NCBI GenBank assembly: GCA_037447655.1
Contig: JBBHKE010000718.1
Span: 1-49,199, forward strand
Reading direction: 5' to 3'
Length of the DNA: 49,199 bases
From: Zygnema cylindricum
Taxonomy: Eukaryota > Streptophyta > Zygnematophyceae > Zygnematales > Zygnemataceae
Below are positions 45,021 to 49,199 of this stretch, piece after piece. The notes under the pieces were generated by a model. That model ran no database searches and was not told the DNA's origin. It was given only the letters and a program-made list of their open reading frames with translations. Every line of letters begins with the position of its first letter. Positions within the stretch are counted from its first letter, which is position 1. The translations under genes were made by a program, and so were the position numbers.

Positions 45021-47459
45021 CTAGCGAGCAAAAGGTCAAAAGAGAATAATGTACGGCTGGTGGTCTGTATCGGCTTAAGAAACTGAGAGTTTTTGTTACA
45101 ATCGCGGGTTCTTCGTTGCTGGTTCTTGAGTTACCTGAAAGGTGGACATGTTTCACCAGATTAGTTGTCTCGCAGTACAGAGAGATGGTGGATGTTGTTG
45201 GGCTATTGGTCTTATAAGATACGGAAGGGATTATGTTTGGTACTTCGATGTTTCCAGAGGGTGAGGTGCGACTAGTTTTTTCATTGCTCAGCATTTTTTG
45301 CAGCCAGTGTAGATGGGTTGCAGCAGGTTCTCCATCAATAGGACTTCCGGTGTATACAAGACTTTGCTTCCGGAGGTGGTTTTTCAAGTCACCTATGTCG
45401 GTGACTATCTTGCTGATAAGATTCGGAAGAGAGGAGTAAATGCTTTGTGCACCTTTCTGCAAATAAGAGCTAGACAAATGCATTAACTTTTTCCCTCAAA
45501 CGCCTAATGCTGCACCTTTGTCATGCTTTCCTTTAACTGCACTGGAAATGCCAGCTATATAGTGTATACTGGCAGTGCTCTATTGTGTAGAGAATGTTTC
45601 TGTTGACTCAGGACTGTCGTACTTTCCACAGCAGTTCGAGATAATGTAATTTACGTCATCTTCTTGTTTCCATCATTTCAAACATGCTATCATCAGTCGT
45701 GTACTTTTGAACAGGTCAATTCTTGTTGTTTTTGTTTCTATCAATCACTTTGTTGGACAAAAGGTCTTTGTTAGAACCGCGATTGGAATGTAATATTGTT
45801 TTTTCTGTTGTTTTGAGGTTTCTGGCCACAGCTTTTTGGTCAGGGTTAAAATTGTTTTGTGCTTTACTGCTATAATTTGGACTGGAGTAAATCTTCTTGC
45901 GCTGTAGGTCCGATAGAGTGCGATTTCATTGGACGAAAGTTGTGCAGTCGTGACAGTAAGGGTTTGGCATTGTATGAATCGTCATATCGGCAAAAGTGTT
46001 CCTGTTGATATACTAATCCGGTTTCGTACGGTTTTTTCAGTATGATGTCGTACAAACGTCTTAGTTTTGGTGGAAATGTGTCTCCGTTGCTGACACTGGA
46101 TAGTCGCGATTTGGCATTTTCGCCATATTGGCAGTGTGACGCGTGAGTATGCTGGTTTTGTTACGTACAGTTGGTTCAGTATGATTTCATGCAAATCACA
46201 TGCTACAGTGGTGCCGTGCGCGCAGTTCTGTGCACTGATGAGTTTCAGTGGAAATATGTCTCCGTTGATCATCTTATGTGTTTCGGTGAGTGTTTTTTTG
46301 TTTTGTTAGTGGAGGACGTTTTAGTATGGTAGTTGTATATTCCTATTTGCAATATGTTTAAGCTTGTCCGAAGTGTTCGCAAGTCTTGAGTAAGAAGTGT
46401 GTTGTGAGTGACTGCTTTCTGTGCCTCTTTTACTTTAAGCTCTATTTTCCAGATGGATTCTTAGTGTGGCCTATTTTGGCTTGTATAAACAATTGCTTTT
46501 GTTATTTACAGACCAATAAACACCCTGAATTTACATGTGTTTACTGGCATCTCCAGCAACCGCCAAGATATGGCAGTTACTGAAGTTTAGACTATATTTA
46601 AAGTAACTTGCAAATAGTGTAATTTATTTACCTGTACAAATGAATTATAGCCAATATCCTCTGTTCAGGTACATAAGATTGAAGCCTGCACTCCTTTTAA
46701 ACCGCAAATAAAAAAAAAAAAAAAAACAGAAACAGAAGAGTTCCAAGGGCCCCTTCCCTTGAAAGTACGCCGACTACAAATTCCTAAGAACCCATCCACA
46801 GCCGCTGCCAACCAACCACACATCATTCATTATTTGTCGCGTCACAGTGTGCATAATCACGCTCCTTCCTAGCAGTGTCTCCAACAGTTATAGGATGTAC
46901 ATAGGAAGATATTGACCCTGGCCACAAAATAATTCAAAAATTGGGAGAGCGAAAGCTCAGCCCAAACAGCCAAAAACCTATTTTGTACCAAAAAAAGAAA
47001 ACGACATCTCAAAAACTTTGTCTATACATTTGCCTCGTCAAAACTATAGGAAAACACGACAAGCCACAAAAAGACAAGCATGCAAATTCGCGGTAGTTAA
47101 TATACGATACCAATGTGGCCTCTGAGAAACAATACCACGACCACTTATAACACCCACACTAAATGAACCGACTTTGTCCTAATTGAACAATACTCTTTCC
47201 ACTCTTTACACAAGAAAATCGTTATGTCTCCTTACAACTTCACACCTACCAAAAAAACTGAACGAATCAGCATAGAATTCGTAAACTACACCTCTACAAC
47301 CGTATTATTTACAATTGAACCCTAACTAAAACCATGAAACTAGAAAAGAAAAAAAAGATCCCCTAAACTTCATCGCCCGTCCCCTACCGTCCTTTCATCC
47401 CTCCTTTACCTCTCTCCCATTTTTTCCTCCTCTCCCTCCATCTGCTCACTACCCTTGCC
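45021..47459. other. Region between convergent genes
   Basis: It should hold the 3' UTRs of both flanking genes. I see no coding frame with support. Two diverged copies of a block (TCAGTATGAT...GTGGAAATRTGTCTCCGTTG) lie near 46035-46090 and 46173-46267. An AATAAA followed by A19 at 46705-46727 could be an old poly(A) insertion or a microsatellite. The part 46730-47400 is C/A-rich and gene-free. Confidence 0.55.
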
Positions 47460-49145
47460 CTACTTGATACCCAAGCCTGAAATTTCTGGCCAATCAGAGG
47501 CTGTCGTGGGCCAGCCTGGCATGGGCTGCGGCACCCGAGGCTTCCGGGCCTCCGCCAGCTGGCGCCCCTCCTCCCGCAGCACCTCCAGCTGCCACATCAG
47601 CAGCAGAACCCAACCTTCAATACCCTCCCTCTCTTCCGTCCCCCCCCTCTCCTCCGTCCCCCATCTCCTCCCTCCTCTCCCTCTCCCTCTCCCTCTCCCT
47701 CTCCCTCTCCCTCTCCCTCTCCCTCTCACTCTCCCTCTCTCCTCCGTCCCTCCCTCCCTCCATCCCTCCCTCATTTTGTAAAATTGTCAGAGAAGTGCAA
47801 CCAATGAGACGTTCTGAAAGGGAGGTGAAATGGATGTGGATTGGAGGAAAACGTGAAAAAGGGTCGGCGAAAGGAGGGAGAGAGGGAGAGAGAGAGGTGG
47901 AGAGAGAGGAGAAAGGAAACGTGACGAATCGAGGGAGAGAGAGAAAAAAAGAGAGGAGAAGTGATGGATGGCAGAGCAAGAGTGAAAGGGAAAGAAAGAG
48001 AGGGAGAGAACCCGATAGTAAGGACAAGGGAAGAAAGAGAGAGAGAGTGAGAGGGAGGAAATCCTCACCTTCGCTTTGTTCTGTTCGTGATGGTCCCATA
48101 ATGAGCTGATCACTGGTGCCAGGCTGACCTCATAACCCCTTAAGACCCAATTCAGTGAAACGATTCCTTCCTTAAACAACAAAATCACAAATGTCCAAAA
48201 CTTGGTTTCCAATTCCCCTGTTTGCAAAATTGGGCGTTTTCCAAAACTCCACCATATCCCAAAACAATATTAAAAACTATTTTCCAACACTCTCACCTTT
48301 TTCCATAACTTTTGCTCAAACAAAAAAGGAAAAACAAAGAATTAAAAAATCCCGGCGTCATTCTGGTCCTTATTGCATTTTGGATTTTGACATGCGGTAC
48401 GAAAGGTCTAAAAATTTATAAATTGTGTGACATATGGTAGTGCCATGTTGGGGCGGGTTTTCTAGTAAGAGGGCGGTACAAAGTACTAATTGTACCATAC
48501 TGATAAGTCATACTGAGTACTTCCAGTATTATCATACTTTTGTTCTATGGCTTCGCATACAAGACATCAAAAGACTAGTACAGATTCGAAGAGAAGGTTT
48601 TAGTTCCCATTTGAAATTTTAAATGAAACGAAAAGAAACCGAAGAGACGGTCATGAAGTAAAGGTGGTCCGAAAGGTACAATAGTACGGAAAAATCGAAG
48701 TACAGCCGATATAGACACAAAACACAAAGAATTATGTACCGTCTAATTATATAATGCAACATATATTCTGAGCAGAAAAAAACGTATATAGAAAACATGC
48801 ATTCATTTTTAACGGTTTTGCTGTTTACAGATTAGTTTAAACTCTCATTCAACTGTTTCGTGTTTTTGAAAAACAATCCTTCATGGTTCCAAACTGTTAC
48901 GTTTATTGTTCCTCGTATTTTAATTTCTGTTTTTCCACAAAACCATAACAACTTGTTACAAGTATAAAAAATCCGAAAACCGTGAGAAAACCCCAAAAAA
49001 CCCGTCCCTTCTTTATGAAACAATAATTCCTTTCATCCACTCTCAAAAGGCTGGGTTTCCTCACCAGTACTCCATGAGTTTGCAGAGGGAGGCCTGGTAG
49101 GTCGCCCCATGGTGGAGGGAGGCCAGGGGATGGATTCTGGACCCA
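47460..49145 (-). CDS. Last three exons of an unrecognised gene (partial)
   Basis: Minus-strand exons 49145-49065, 48138-48069 and 47588-47460 join in frame (phases 2 and 0) and end in TAG. The 92 or so residues read ..SRIHPLASLHHGATYQ.., then a segment with SLAPVISSLWDHHEQNKAK, then a charged helix with LEVLREEGRQLAEARKP, and a C-terminus with PMPGWPTTASDWPEISGLG. All three exons have good acceptors (CCCTGCAG, CTTAAG, TGGCAG) and GTGAGG donors where expected. The 5' part lies beyond the window. I do not recognise the family. Low-complexity introns separate the exons, and the middle acceptor (CTTAAG) is the weakest call. Confidence 0.6.
47663..47770. repeat. (CTCCCT)n hexanucleotide microsatellite
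   Basis: About ten CTCCCT units with flanking CCTCC runs, in the last intron of the right-hand gene. On the coding strand it is (AGGGAG)n. Arg/Gly-rich frames here are repeat translations. Confidence 0.95.
47870..48060. repeat. Purine-rich low-complexity tract in intron
   Basis: GAGAGAGA, GGGAGAGA and AAAGAGAG blocks, hence polypyrimidine on the coding strand, immediately downstream of the donor at 48068 of the right-hand gene. Confidence 0.9.
48139..49064. other. Intron of the right-hand gene
   Basis: About 926 bp between two exons, AT-rich with scattered GTAC motifs (48460-48760). I see no other gene or clear element ends in it. Confidence 0.5.
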
Positions 49146-49199
49146 CTGCAGGGAAGGAGAGAGGGGAGGAGAGACGGTTGAGGGGAGGGGTGAGGGGAG

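Noticed and set aside
46700-46727. Poly(A) tail of a processed retrocopy
   Set aside because: An AATAAA plus A19 is present, but there is no upstream intronless coding copy and no flanking duplication.

Overview
The window looks like nuclear DNA of a land plant. It has genes with GT-AG introns, plant-type Ty1/copia retrotransposons, a chromovirus-type Ty3/gypsy fragment, many short inverted-repeat transposons, and a gene for a plant-type protein with an RRM and a RanBP2 zinc finger. The clade cannot be fixed from sequence alone. Three host genes sit at the two edges, and about 35 kb between them is nested repeats.

Left edge (1-4900): a five-exon minus-strand gene (4102 down to 341, 677 aa) whose splice phases all agree. 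It encodes a Ser-rich protein with a helical C-terminus that I do not recognise. Its introns and 3' flank hold CT/GA and AAAAC simple repeats.

Middle (4900-39190): (i) a family of DNA elements with TA target duplications and a shared terminal inverted repeat of about 20-28 bp (4900-6919, 10448-11037, an end at 14165, 18332-18874, 38649-39187, plus two inside an intron at 40380-40572 and 41528-41749); (ii) two hAT-like elements with 8-bp target duplications and GTACGG-rich interiors (14329-14810 and 38116-38629); (iii) a 2.1-kb element with arms of about 130 bp (15848-17941) sharing a 700-800 bp segment with the first element in opposite orientation; (iv) a broken Ty3/gypsy end (about 12.3-13.8 kb); (v) a satellite of about 100-bp monomers in a four-monomer higher-order unit of about 400 bp, at 19.2-20.2, 28.0-28.9, 34.1-35.0 (inverted) and 35.0-37.0 kb; (vi) copia elements inserted into that satellite: a composite with three LTRs bounded by the duplication TAACA (20199-28035), a decayed element (28858-34143), and a 5'-truncated one (about 36998-38107). 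All copia LTRs here carry an antisense tRNA-like module. All retroelement genes are broken.

Right edge (39190-49199): a five-exon plus-strand gene (39281-45020, 546 aa) for an RNA-binding protein of TAF15 type (acidic N-terminus, RRM, RanBP2 zinc finger, RG/RS-rich tail). One inverted-repeat element ends 93 bp before its start codon and two more lie in intron 1, where a 63-bp tandem repeat duplicates the splice acceptor. It converges on a minus-strand gene, of which the last three exons (49145 down to 47460) are visible; I do not recognise that product.

No bacterial-style operon, CRISPR array, rRNA or functional tRNA was seen. The most informative content is the insertion history: satellite first, then copia insertions, an inversion, and later small DNA elements.
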